Shown piece after piece: positions 34,589 through 47,999 of a stretch of 64,000 bases of DNA (within the stretch, counting starts at the first letter, position 1; each line of letters opens with the position of its first letter). The stretch covers positions 3,804,499-3,868,498 of the forward strand of contig NW_002060949.1 in the NCBI RefSeq assembly GCF_000150275.1. Direction: 5' to 3'. The notes under the pieces are model-generated. The model had not been told where the DNA came from. It ran no database searches and saw nothing but the letters and a program-made list of their open reading frames with translations. The position numbers and the translations under genes are program-made. The stretch comes from Trichoplax adhaerens (taxonomy: Eukaryota > Placozoa > Uniplacotomia > Trichoplacea > Trichoplacidae).

Positions 34589-35956
34589 TACTAGTGCAAA
34601 CTCCCGTCGCTTTACTGACGGTTTACGATAATGTGCTCATTTAACAGAGGTTCAGTAACTATCAGATCGCTGACTAACGAACATTATCCTCTTAGAAATA
34701 CTTTTTGTAATATGATATATAGCAATCAAAAATAACCGGGACAGGGGAACTATAGTAGGGTAACACTACGAATTGCAAGAGAGCAATAGAACTAAGAGTA
34801 CCTACTGATGTGTATCAATCACTTTTCAAATTTCGTTAAGTAACTTTCGTATTAGTATGTTTACCGAATAAGGATGGTTACTATATACAGTATAGAAATC
34901 AAAAGTAATTGGGACAGGGGAACTACAGTAGGATAACACTACGAATTGCAAGAGAGCAATAGAACTAATAGTACCTACTGATGTGTATCAATCACTTCTA
35001 CCTTCTCAATAATATTTACATAAATCCTACAGATCATTCATTTCTATACCAATTCAAATTTCGTTAAGTAACTATCATATTAGTAATCGGGACAGGGGAA
35101 CTACAGTAGGATAACACTACGAATTGTAAGAGAGCAATAGAACTAATAGTACCTACTGATGTGTATCAATCACTTCTACCTTCTCAATAATATTCACATA
35201 AACCCTACAGATCATTCATTTCTATACCAATTCAAATTTCGTTAAGTAACTTTCGTATTAGTATGTTTACTGAATAAGGATGGTTACTATATACGGTATT
35301 AATGCTATGTTAAGGTTGGTGAGCGAAACTTTCAAATATACGTTTATGGTCAATTTCTTAATAAAATTAACAGATAGTATTATCATTCGATATTATATAT
35401 ATCCTAGTAACAGTAATTAAGATTAGTTAATGGTCCAGAGCACATTATGATAACTAATGTACGGTGATGGACATACCAAGTTAAGATTAGCAGGTACTGT
35501 AAGATATCTACAGTGCGGTAGAATGTCCTTCGTACTGTACTGTGGTCAATTCTATACCAATCATTATAATGTGTCTAAGGATCGCTGTCGTATGCAAGCA
35601 AAGCTTGCTCTGTCGATAACAACCGTTATAAGAAAATGTAACAATCAAAATGGCTGTATAGAAAACTCTATAAAGATTCTATGTTTATTCAATTTTCATC
35701 AGAATATTACATGAAATCAAAATTTAAAGGCCCAGTGGCCACCCTTAGCGATATAACGAATACTATTTTAATAATCAGTACTCTGCAGAAATTACTACCT
35801 TAGAGCTATTCGTTTTACATGAAGAAATCTTTAGGTTAAAAGTACTGTAAGAATCTTATACTGACCTATTGAAATGAACCCATAATCAGAGTCATTTAAC
35901 AGTAGTATAAATACCCCCGCGCTGCTCATTTCAAGGGAGGGTGGCTGGGATCAGTA
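34589..35956. repeat. 1.37-kb dispersed repeat, copy 2
   Basis: Collinear with 25224-26600 at near identity. It lies about 1.2 kb 3' of C3 and includes the three tandem GGGACAGGGGAACTA units. The largest difference is loss of a short segment near 35416. Confidence 0.8.
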
Positions 35957-36389
35957 GTTGGTCAAAAATGATGCAAGACTCGTATCGTAAAGAATAATGT
36001 AATATATTCAGTTATTTGTGGAGTTCAGCCGAGAAATCGAGTTGTCGTATATCACTAACATAGAAACTGGAGATACTGGGAGAAGTAAGCCGAGTCATTA
36101 TCGTTGCACGAGAGATTGTTTACTTCGTTCAAGTACGTTTCCTTTGTCACCAAGAGAGGGTTGCGACAAGTACAGTACTGTACTGTATATCTGTTACGGG
36201 CAATGTATGAAATTATTTAATACAAATGCCATACAGCTATTTTTATGCTAAATAATCCAATAGACGTTTTGTGGAGAAATGCCCGGTTGACCGTGGCTGG
36301 TTATTAGTTAGTGATTGATAAAAGCGTCGGAGGTCGTAAATGTTACGACAGGTGTTTTTACGTCCACTACCGTATTATGAAGTGTCGTA

Positions 36390-36530
36390 CTGTACTGTAC
36401 ACTGTGTACTGTACACTGTGTACTGTACTGATCGACCAACTGCAGTACTGTACTGTACAATCATCGACTGCAAGCCCCTTGGTACTGTGGTATTGTACTC
36501 TACGACGTACAGTACAGTGTACTGTACGTG
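36390..36530. repeat. Palindromic TACTGTAC tract
   Basis: Interspersed GTACTGTAC, GTACACTGTG and CAGTACTGTAC words able to form hairpins. Overlapping open frames on both strands are a by-product of the repeat and are not called. Confidence 0.8.
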
Positions 36531-36654
36531 TTGCAGTTTTCCAAGTCTTATCACATGACTAAACACTAACGACTGTCTGGCATGTTGACTCATCACTTTT
36601 TGTGAGTGTTATTTCATAGATCCCGCACTCGCAATGACTAGCCAGGAGTTGTTG

Positions 36655-37358
36655 GTGAGCAATAACAACTCCAACGCCTTGTAGAACTGTAGTGCAGCTT
36701 GTGTAAGCATACTTTGAGCTCTGAGGTTAAAACTGAAAAATAACTCCAACACCTTGTAGAACTGTAGTGTAACTTGTGTAAGCATACTTTGAGCTCTGTG
36801 GTTAAAACTTCAGAATAACTCCCAACACTTTGTAGAACTGTACCGTAACTTGTGTAAGCATACAGTTTGAGCTCTGAGGTTAAAACTGAAAAATAACTCC
36901 AACACCTTGTATGTAGAACTATAGTGTAACTTGTGTAAGCATACTTTGAGCGCTGTGGTTAAAACTTCAGAATAACTCCCAACACCTTGTAGAACCGTAC
37001 CGTAACTTGTGTAAGCATACTTTGAGCGCTGTGGTTCAAACTTAAGAACAACTCCCAACACTTTGTAGAACTGTATCGTAACTTGTGTAAGCATACTTTG
37101 AGCTCTGTGGTTAAAACTTCAGAATAACTTCCAACACCTTGTAGAACTGTACCGTAACTTGTATAAGCATACTTTGAGCTCTGTGGTTCAAACTTCAGAA
37201 TAACTCCTAACACCTTGTAGAACTGTACCGTAACTTGTATAAGCATACTTTGAGCTCTGTAGTTAAAACTTCAAACTTCAGAATAACTCCTAATACCTTG
37301 TAGAACTGTACCGTAACTTGTGAAAGCATACTTTGAGCTCTGTGGTTCAAACTTCAAA
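36655..37358. repeat. Minisatellite, nine units of about 77 bp
   Basis: Consensus landmarks are CCTTGTAGAACTGTA.CGTAA, CTTGTGTAAGCATACTTTGA and GCTCTGTGGTTAAAACTTC. They recur about every 76-78 bp from 36670 to about 37292. The unit length is not a multiple of three, so the long open frames seen here on the minus strand rotate through the repeat and are unlikely to be coding. Confidence 0.9.
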
Positions 37359-38035
37359 CTCATACAAAACAAGTAAAACGCAATAGCCCGCAAGACACCC
37401 AAATACTTGGGCTACATTGCGCTCGACTGGTACGGTTCTGCAGTACAGTACTGTATTTTTACTGTTCTTGAGTGCCTCTTGCACTGTCCTATACCCTTTT
37501 CTTTCATACTTTACTGTACACTATACAGTACAACGGACACCATACTCATTCTTAGTAGGCTTATATAAAGTATTGTACGAATATTTATTTATAATACAGT
37601 ACTGTCTATCAAGTGGAAGGGTGTCACCAAGTGCCACCGTGAAGGTTAGAATTAATTCTACTGTAATTGAAAAAATTTCAATCCAATCGGTGTCCACTTT
37701 CGAAAGAGATCATCAAGACTACAGTAACAAGTGGCCTGTGCGACTTGCTTGAAAATTACAAGAAAAACCAACTCTTGGTCATATTTGAAATCGAATTTTA
37801 TACAATAATTGCCAATTATGTTTGGATTGACGTGATGGAAACATTTAGCCTGTGCTTAATTGTATTTCATGTATGGCTAATTTCAGATGTTGACGATAGG
37901 CAATTATAGAATTAATCGTAACAGTCAAACACTTTTGAAACATCGACATACATCCAAATAACTATAATCCATATTACTACTACGGAGCACTGATTGTCAA
38001 CCGCTATATACAGTCTTAATCTGCAAAATTACAGC

Positions 38036-39908
38036 ATGTCGACGAATAATGCTCTGAATCGGAGGCAAGAAGAACTTATCCGCCTTGACCTGCGAAGGAT
38101 TCACGTCGTCTGTTGGGTCACTGTTGTATGTAACATTGGATCTTTAGCTTGTTGTTTAATCTACAATATGAACGCTCAATATCCTCGCAACATAGGTATA
38201 ATTTATGTGGCCATAACTTGTGTAAGTATTGCTTAAAAACCAACGATTAATGATTGATAGCTAAATTTATCGGAAGTAAAGAAAGTCGCTTATTACGTAC
38301 GATAAGTACACGTGTAGAACGAAGTTAAAGTGTGATAAGAAAAAGTGATTAAAATAGAGATGTCAGTATAGATACGCGTATACGAGGCAATAGACTACTA
38401 TTTACCTACTGCACTACCGATAGAAAACTAATGGATTCTTCAGTTTCACTGGATTTGATCTAAAATTTCTTCCTTTAATTTAAAACGAATGATTAAAAAT
38501 TTACTATATTTGTTAGTGCTTTAGTAGAGTATTCGACTTGTACCGTAGAGCGAAAGAAGTAAAACTGCTGATAAAGAAAGTACATATAGTCGTATACTGT
38601 ACGTTGGTGATAGTAGGTGTTAGGCATTGAAGAAAAAATTTGATTAGTGTGCAATCCCTGATAGGTGTTGTCTGTTATTTTGTTATGTAAACGCTCTCGC
38701 TACTCGCTATAATGAGAAAGGGAGTTAGTTTCGATGACATTTTATGAATTGAAATCTTTGACGGGTACTGTAATTCGTACAGTATGATGAAAATTGAGTA
38801 GTCAATGAATGACAGTAATCAACTTTTCACCATGTTCGATAGTCAAGGTTTCACGAACCACCACATACTTTCAATCGGATCATTACACTTATAGACTTTA
38901 ATGTAATCATTTAATTAGCTTTACAGCAGTTGTATACTTTAGCGAAGTTAAAGTTCTTTAGCCTTAACTGATGAGCAAATCAATAGTTGTAAGGCCTTGA
39001 TGACAATACTTGCTGTACTGTATACAATTTATATACGTATAGGAAAGAATTGACTGAGTCATAATGTTATGTTTTTCCATCTTTTTTATAGATATTTCTT
39101 CACACAGCAATGCTGATCGTTCTTTGCAACAAAGATGCCGGACCTTTAATCATTTCTGCGAATGTAAATGACATCAATTGCTTTAGATATTATTATTTTT
39201 ATCAAGCATTTTTCTCAGATCCTGTCATTTGCGAATGTACTGTATAATCGTTTGTTTGTGAGTACTTTTTGATAGCTCATATTTTCATTTTTGACATGCT
39301 AGATGAGACGAATATCCGGAATTTCGGGCATTAGTAATATTATGCCTGCTGTTGCTGTGGTAGCATGTGCAATTAACGTTTCTGGTAGTCGCGGGCCGAT
39401 AACTACTGCTATGAGTGCCTGTATGATGGCGTTATTTGTTATGATTTTTATTACTCAAAATTACTGTGTCAGTATCTTGAAGAAGAGTATTCCAGGCTTT
39501 CTGGTTAGTATAAACATGCCAATTGTCAAGATTTAAATACTAGATTCCTCACAGTTATTATTATTGTTCTTGCTTGACTGCATTCTACTACTTTAGACTT
39601 TAAGAAGATTACGTGTACATGCTGGAGAACGCAGAAGCCGAAATAGGGCGACAAACACAAATACTGTTCCTGAAGTTCCAGCTGTATTACCGAGTTATAA
39701 CCAAGCTACCGGAGCACAGGATGTAACGGAATCTCAAGATCAAGCTACTGATCTACCTTGCTACGAAGATGTTTATAACAATAATGACAGCACGAATGTG
39801 TCTCAGCCTATTCCACCCAGTTATGACGAGGTTATCGTTAACAATACTCCTATATCTGACGGTTCTACTAACGGAAATAATTCCACAGCGCGATCCAAAG
39901 TAAAATAA
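38036..39908 (+). CDS. Tetraspan PY-family gene D (intact)
   Basis: Four phase-0 exons: 38036-38221 (62 codons, donor GTAAGT), 39092-39163 (24, donor GTAAAT), 39303-39503 (67, donor GTTAGT) and 39597-39908 (104 including TAA), giving 256 aa, the longest tail in the cluster. Membrane segments lie at about residues 24-43, 53-77, 97-113 and 118-137. Exon 3 begins at an ATG codon directly after the CTAG acceptor and could be mistaken for a gene start. The tail opens with a basic stretch (TLRRLRVHAGERRSRNR) consistent with a cytosolic face. It then carries three spaced motifs, LPSY (about 184-187), LPCYEDV (206-209) and PPSYDEV (226-229), typical WW-domain ligands. Residues between them are Asn/Thr/Ser-rich. 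An AATAAA lies at 40374. Two weak donors (GTAAAT, GTTAGT) are worth transcript support. Confidence 0.82.
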
Positions 39909-39949
39909 TCAATTTACTTTGTAATATGTCAATGATTCGTAAAGTAATC

Positions 39950-42900
39950 AATCAAAGATGCTCTGCTGTGTACTACAATAGTTTATAAAGTTAAGGTTCA
40001 TACTATTTTGTAACCGATTAAAAATGGTATACTTCTATCAGCATTCTTTTATTTGATTCGTTGCTGTAAAACTGAAGTTTTGGCGGTTATTTATTGATAA
40101 AAATACTTGAATATCGCTGCTGTTCCTATATTAAGATTAAGAAAGCAAGTAAAAGAATATAGTTTTGACGTATCTACGGTAGTACCGTGTAATATCTGAT
40201 TTTTTCTGCGGTTTCATTTTTTTATGTAAATGTGCTAAGCAAGTTAATATTTTGTACATTATGCAAATAGTAAAGGAAATCATTAGTTGGTTTTGTTGCG
40301 TTGTTGCTAGACAGGTTATCTTTCTAATTTGCATTATCGTGAGATTAAAATCATTTTAACGAAAGGCACTATGAATAAATCTATTAATTGTACTTGAGTG
40401 TTACTTGAACACGTACTGTATATGTTCTGTGTTGCAAATATTTAGTTAAACTTGTTGGTTTAGGGATACACTCATATTGAATAATAACACGACGAAATCC
40501 TATGTTTAAAATATAGTGTAAACGGTAGTTGTAGTTAAAATAAATGTATAAGAATTTAAAACAATTTTACGTTCAAATCTTCCCGCTGATGTTTAAATAC
40601 TTGCAGATTAACTTAACTGTTTCCGTAACATTTTTATGCAATTAGAAGGATCGTTAATTATTATATACGTTTTTACCACTTGGATTCTGTGGGTTGACTA
40701 CAATACGTACTGTATGTTTAGATTTCAGGAATATAAATTGCAAAAGATATAGTTTATCTATTACAACGATTTTCATAGAAATGTTCCATTAAATATCCGT
40801 AAATTTCAATATTGTGTTTTCTTGCTCTAAATCTATTTTCAAAATGCCCACTTAGTCTATTCCTGGAATACATTAAGGAATCTATGCTTTGCAATATGGT
40901 AATTAGGATGGTAAGCAAATCGTGAAATCCGGGCGAATTAACAATACGTATTTCCCCGTACTATTAGTTCATTACATTCGATAGGAAGCCGATAAAGTTC
41001 AACCAATTGGCAATCATTATGACTGATTTTGGCCTTGATGGCATGCGCTAATTATGCTTATAATGCAATTACAATTATTGGAAATTAGAATAATTTTAAG
41101 ATTTTATCTTTACGTAAGAAATATGCCAACTAATATTTGACAAAAAATATGGAGAAATATAAAGTTGAAAGAGCAACATACAATAATTTATTTGACACAA
41201 TCTCACAAGTATTTACCAATTCTAGTAAACAACAGTATTTACACTTACTGCCAATTGAAATCATAAAAGTTTAACTAGATCTTGTTGATGATCGCATATT
41301 GTAGGGTGTTCGACAACATGTCTAGTGCATTTCAATTTGATATATCTAAATACTATTTTAGTAACTCGACCAAGGGAAATATGATGTGAAAAGTTATGAT
41401 CGGAATTAAAGCTTTCGTGGTATTTCCATGAGTTGTTCAGATCTGGTTAATTCGAATTTTCTTACAGAAGTTAAGAATAGCAAATTACGGAAACATCACT
41501 AGTCGGCTTATACGCATACAGTATGTACTATAATTTCATTTAATTACTTTTAACTGTAGAACAGCACGAGGGCAGGTGATATTTATTTAAGCTAGAGTAA
41601 ATACATTATAACTGGCTTATAACAGCAATGTGGAGACCTTATGTCGTTGTTTGTTATATATTCGTAGGTAGTAAATATAATAAGTAATTTTCCATGACTA
41701 TTCCGGTTTCATTGATTCCTCGATGAGTACAATATCCAGTTTTAACATACAGAAGTACATCACAAACGATGTAATTCTTGTAGTATGCTTTGAACTTGAC
41801 TCATTATCGATAACTCCTTCTTACCGCCCTTTGAACTGGCTGTCAATAAATGCATGGCCATGATGATGTAACTAGCACTAAATAATATACAGCAATTGTA
41901 GATGCTACGCCCTTTGAACTGGCTGCTAATAACAGTATGGCCAAATGGTCATGACGACACAACTTGCACTGTGTAAAATCATGTCCTAGAAGGCTAATCG
42001 CTAATTTTTTTTCATTATTTACATTTTATCTTGTTACTAAAATTGTATCTACAAAATAATTAGGTACGTGCCAGCGTCGACAGTCTCAAATCGCCGTGCT
42101 TGCCCTGTTAAGATACTGAAGAGGAAATTGTTGTGCAACATTCCGTAAAAATTCTATGACAGCATCGTACGTATTATACAATTCTGCTTTATTAACTAAG
42201 ATACGTACCATGCTATGGTACACTCACGAATTAAGTTTCAACTTTTAAACATTTAGTAAAAACTGATCAATTTTCAACATACTTCCTAAGAATGACTGAG
42301 AATTGGTAACCCAAACGTGTTACTACATCACTAGAAAAATTGTACTAAAGTGTCGGCAACGCCTACGAGCCCACACAAGAAACTTCCATACTGTCAATTT
42401 AAGTGAAAGTTCATTGTAGACGATACCCCTTTCAAGTTGCTTCTCTCCATCGGCTGATTCCATGTATCTACTGTATATGCAATTATCGGAAAGGCACGTA
42501 GGTTTAATTGGCAGTATTCTGTACAATAGTAATTATCCATTTATAGTAGTTCAACATGATGAAGCTGTTCGTAATACTTATTAAGTGATCATCTTCTGTA
42601 ATTGAGAAAGAGTATTCAATACTTATAACTGCCTGCGTTAATTTATTTATTGGAACCACATCGTGTGCTTAAGTAGCTATCAAACACGCTAGAATTTTGT
42701 ACTATACAATGCACTGCTAAAATTTGGTACAGCGTAATCCACACATGCAGACATGGATGATGGCTTTATTGTACATCATATTGACTTTCAAACAAGAATA
42801 GCCGATATTATAGCTTACTAAAGAAACGTTTTATGTTATTATGGCTTTCGCCGTGAAGGACTGTCCATCTGATCAATTATGACTGCATTACATTACAGTA

Positions 42901-44400
42901 TATAATGTGCTCAGTAGATCGCATAAACGATTCCTGACTGAAAAGTAACCTGCTGTTAAGCGACTTCCCCATTACAGTATTTATTTTTGGGGGGGGCTAT
43001 GAACTCCGGTACTGTATATTGCATTGGGTGTACAGTATAAGTGTATTTGCAATACCATTAACTGCGGTATCCCATATGACTAATTGTTAACGTCAGCAGA
43101 CATCTTTGTCGCACGTGCTGAACTCGATAAAGGTATTGACCTGATTTTTGTGTAATACTGCCTGCGCACACGTGTAACATGGTGAATTAAAATTAAAATC
43201 ACGATTGATTCCTTACATGTAAAGATCGATTACACAAGTTGTAACATGTTTGCCCAAAATAAAAAATACGACCCCGTAATTGATGTGATTCAATTTTAGC
43301 TGTTTTCAAACTTGACATTGAAGCGCACGTTTACTTTATCCTATCAAAATAAATATGCTTACAAATATCCGTAGTTGGATGTAACTCTATTTTCAATGAC
43401 GTACAAATAAGGTCATATCGTATTTTGACGACGATTACGTTGATAATGAGTTCATGAATGCTTAGGCCCAGTATATTTGTGGTGAGTTGTCGCTTCCGTA
43501 CCGTATTAATAATTGAATCATTACTGCGAATACGTATTTTATTTATTTTAATAGCAAAAGTTGAGCTCTACTTAGAGGCATTGTGTTGGTGTTGGCCTTG
43601 ATTATGTTTCTACCGCACTCATATTTAATAATACAATTGACATTAACGAAAAGGAAAAGTGCAGTACAAGTGTACACAATCCACTAGCTGGTAGCATAGC
43701 AAAGCGAGAACTCGATCATTCTTTACACGATTACCACCAACTCAAGGTTGCAAAGCTTCAAAATTTAACAATTTTTTCTTGTCCGTGTTTGAACGTTTGC
43801 ATTGTTCCATTGTGCCACTCTTGCTAGAATACCAAATCCTGTACAGTACGCTGCACTGTACACTGTACTATACTGTACAGTACTGTACTGTACAGTACTG
43901 TACTGTACAGTACTGTAGTGTAGTCTACAGTACAATCGTGTGTCAAAACTTGGACTGCAATTCAATATTGAATGTTCTCGTACTACAGTCTATGGTACTG
44001 TAAGCTAGATACTGTAAAGTACTGTAGGCAGACTGTACTGTAACGCACTAATTCAAAATTGATCAGCCCACCTGATTATCTATGGGCACAGCGACAACGT
44101 TTCAATGGTATCAATCAACTCTGTACTGTATAGACAATAATTGAATCATAACAACTTATTTTTTTTTGTCTTTTAATTTTAAGTAAACAAAACGTCTTGA
44201 ATTTCTTTTTAACTTATGCAGTTCAAACGGCGACTTCATGGACCGATCAATCTGATACAATTGCTATCATTGCGACGAAGTGTATGACACTATATAGACT
44301 GGCTCGATGGACGGTAATGAAAAGGTCTTAACAGTAATAATGACCTTGGCTTAATCATGCTTATATTGTATCATACAGTTGATACGCAATTGATTAGCTA
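39950..44400. other. Intergenic stretch between D and E
   Basis: A+T-rich, with no supported exon. It holds a small 84-bp-spaced duplication (CGCCCTTTGAACTGGCTG at about 41825 and 41909), a G8 run near 42990, and a palindromic TACTGTAC tract at about 43840-43940. Open frames over the palindromic tract (43765-44003, both strands) are repeat artefacts. Confidence 0.5.
43840..43940. repeat. Palindromic GTACTGTACAGTACTGTAC tract
   Basis: A clean run of alternating GTACTGTAC and CTGTACAGTA words about 70 bp long with flanking degenerate copies. It is self-complementary throughout and lies about 0.5 kb 5' of gene E. Confidence 0.9.
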
Positions 44401-44446
44401 TCTTCCCATCAGCTTTTGTTCATAAGCAAACTTCATTTTGTGCAAA

Positions 44447-47400
44447 ATGGATGTTGAACTTGGTAGCCAAAATACCAATGATGGTGGAACGAATGGACAA
44501 GATGGTCATCGATCGCCGCCTAGCTATAGTAGAGTACGATATGAACAGCAAAGACACAAGGAAGTCAAGCGTGTTCGTATCCTATCCATCATGGTTTGTG
44601 TAATGGGCATTATCCTGGTATTGCTTGTTTTCTTGCATATCGTCTTTACGAAAACTACAAATTATTTGCCGTTAATGTTCTCATCCGCTGGACTAGTAAG
44701 TATCATTACCAAACCATGCTTTCTGCCTCATGACTGCAATTGTCATCATAGTAGATTTCAAATGGGATAACTTTGTCTTCTACCACATCTTCATTTCGCT
44801 TGCAACAAGTTAGATTGCGCTATCTTTTCTAAAAAAAAATAGGGCCACATCGTCTTAGTAAACTTGTTTTGACATGTTTTAGTTTGTTACCAACTTTTTT
44901 AAATGATTCAACTCTTCATTACTATCGCTTTCATTGATCAATTTTTTCATAAGGCCGAACACTTTGTAGATCGCCGTAGTTTCCTTGCGATATACTATAA
45001 ATCTCCGCTAAAAGCAATATGGAAGTAATATCGCAGCTAGATGTTAAATTACTCTACCCTGCTTCTACAAAGGACCATTGAGGCAGCTGCGGTCACGATT
45101 ACAGAAGTAATGAGTGTCTCTACTCCACCTAGTCCTTGCTAGGTACGAGTACTAGTCTATATAGAAATTTCTAGTAGAACGAATTTTTTCAGTACGTATT
45201 TCTTAGCCGTAGTAGCCAAGCTAACAAAAATCCAAGTGTTACTATTCGATGGCAATTTCATTGCTTACTAGATAAATAGAAAATGGTGCAGAAAATAGTA
45301 GATGCTAGATCGGTACGTACTGTAGTATCGGCTAATGCGGTTAAAACGAAAAATCTCCTCATTTATTTAACATTTCGTGAAATGTTCGATAGTCGCTGCA
45401 GCATGCTGTAAGCATTATGACATGGCTATATTGCCAAGAGTCGCCAATTTTTTGAATCAAATGTATACTTTTTATCATCATTTACTGTGATTATACTGTA
45501 TTTTACTGCACTATATAGCATCGTAGTTTCGCATGGACTGTCCTGATTTTGTTAAGCGCTTTGTGTATGATACGATGCGCTAAGCATTTAAATCAACTAG
45601 GATCGGAACATAATAATACTGTATTTCTAGTCTGGCACTTTTATATACTGTATACATGTTACTGACAGATTCTAATCTTTGTAGACTATAAACCGAAGAC
45701 GTCATTCATTTTTTTTTTTTAATCTGTCTCGACTTAACTAGATAAATTTATCGGCACAATCAACTTACGTTAATTATCAACTTTCTCAACTGGATTTAAA
45801 TGTTCACTTTACGCCTCTACGCTGAATATTAATGCCTATGACTTATAAGCACTTATCATCAATAAATTTCAGATCGTTTTCTGCAGCAGCGTTCTAATCT
45901 ATTCCAGCAGTGTGGAGAATGGAACGAGACTTTTAACATCCCATGTAAGTCTATTTACAGAATTATTCAAATTACAATACAGTAGTAGTCTGATTGAATA
46001 CACCGTACACAGATATCTACACCAAGTTGTATAATGTGTTAACGTTTTAGGTTATTGTTTTGACAGTTGATGTTACTATTTAGTCGCATTGCTAAGTGCT
46101 ATGTTTAATTAATTGGTTGAGTTAGATCTGGTCGATGTTGCCTTTCTACATTAATTTCTCTCTATTACATAATAATAAAAAAATATTTTGCACTGTACTT
46201 AATAATATAGTCGTTGGTCCTTGCAAGACTGCAGACAATGTACGGTACTGCGCGTAAACACATTACTAGATTAGGTTAAGCAGTAGGGGGCACTAAAAGG
46301 ATAGCAGGCATCGTACTATGGAAATTAATTTTGACCTAATCTGAGCAACCTCAGAACGTCAATCAAGTCTTTGTTCAATCTCTGACCAATCAGCTTTATG
46401 GACGTACAGTACAGGACTGTGATTGTTAGTACAGTACTTTGTAGTTAGATTACGTAATGTAGCTTGTAAGTTGTAAACATAGTTGTCACCAATAAAATCA
46501 TTTTGGTGTAAAATGAAGTAAAATAAATTTAATTTTTTGTTTTGCTCGATCTGTTTTGAGCGTACCGTTTACCTATCACTTGTTTGTCTAGTGTAGTAGG
46601 AAGAGTTAAGAACAAAGTAAAAAGGAAATATCAGTAATTTTATACAAATTTCCAAGCACACACTTCAATTCAGTAGCGCTTGCTGAATTTACTCATGTAT
46701 CAGCGCTGTAGGCTGCCTTGAAGGCTTGAGAAGACACCTGCTCATCCTAAGGATTCATTTTTTTTAGATACTGTATTGATGTGAATGAATGAATTAATGA
46801 AATGACCTTCTCACTCTAGTCATATTAGAACTAATGTACTGGGCTCGGTGCATACGTCCTGCACAGTACCAGATAATACAGTGCAGTCAGCACCGTACTA
46901 CTTTATCATATACTGTATAGTAAAATAAAAAAAAACTAATTATTATTTTTATATTCGTATTTATTATCTTTTATGTGTTTACTGCCAATTCTGAACTTGA
47001 ACTCATGTGAAAATGAATCTTGTGTCAAATACTGTACTGTTATGGTTCGTACTACGAATTTCGTAGTGTACATTGGCCATAGGGAAGGCGACATTTAAAG
47101 TTGTGCGTGGGTTCAACATTTTAACACCCATGTAGCCCTGGTTTCCACAGTGTTCCACGATAGTTCCCATGAAGAACAATATAGTATCCAGTACTGTCAT
47201 GAATCACTAGATAACTTTATCAAGTATCTAGTGATCCTTGGTACTGTCTACAGTGTCCAGTATTAATTCAAGAGCAGTTGATTATAATTACACGGAAATT
47301 GTAGTCTTTCAATGGATACTTTGCAGTGGTCTGCTGAGTCATTTTGCTGCATTCATATTTATATATGCGCTGCTCGATGTACAAATTTGCAATTGAAATT

Positions 47401-47958
47401 TGTACTAAATGTACTACTTGTAAGATAATTTATAATTATAGAATGGAAAATAAATGTTCATTTTATGATCATTGAATACAGAAAAATATTTCGTACTGCT
47501 TGTTGGGATGTTGCTGCATTCTATCCTTCGCTACTGGTATTGTGAGTGGATTTAATGCCTTCCAAAATAGTATTGGTACATCAATCATTATCAACATTTT
47601 CATCTGCTTTTTCAATTTGATGTGCACTTGGGCCATCTATGCCGCTGGCTATTCTATTCACCATAATAGAGTGGAAATCACTGTAAGTACTGTACATTGA
47701 AGTAAATTGGAGATATTGGTATGAGTGCTTTCCTTGATAGATACTATAGTTATTATTGATAATTAAGATATACTTAAATTGAACTGACAGAGAGCATCAC
47801 GATGTGTGCAAAGTTCAACCTTACCTTCTCCACCAAGTTATGACTCCTGCTTGGCAACTACGGGCACTCCATCACAGACAAATTTGCCGATTTATGTTAT
47901 AGAAACAGAGATCGTAAAGCTCCCTAACTACGATGAAGCATTGAAAATGAAAAAGTAA
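44447..47958 (+). CDS. Tetraspan PY-family gene E (intact, PY at both ends)
   Basis: Four phase-0 exons: 44447-44695 (83 codons), 45873-45944 (24), 47482-47682 (67) and 47791-47958 (56 including TAA), giving 229 aa. All donors are GTAAGT and all acceptors end CAG. The N-terminal region is the longest in the cluster (about 44 residues) and holds SPPSYSRV (PPSY about 24-27) before a basic stretch (RHKEVKRVR). Membrane segments lie at about 45-66, 73-95, 112-130 and 140-165. The tail holds PPSYDS (188-191), LPIY (206-209) and LPNYDEA (218-221). PY motifs at both ends imply that both termini face the same compartment, as expected for an even number of membrane segments. The start is the ATG after TGCAAA; an in-frame TTG upstream is not needed. 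No AATAAA was seen close to the stop. Confidence 0.83.
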
Positions 47959-47999
47959 CGACATTCGATTGCTATACGAGCATACTGTAATAACAAAAT

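Noticed and set aside
36810-37246. Repeat-protein-like minus-strand frames
   Set aside because: The minisatellite unit is not a multiple of three and frames drift between units.
43765-44003. Open frames on both strands with YCTV repeats
   Set aside because: By-product of the palindromic tract.
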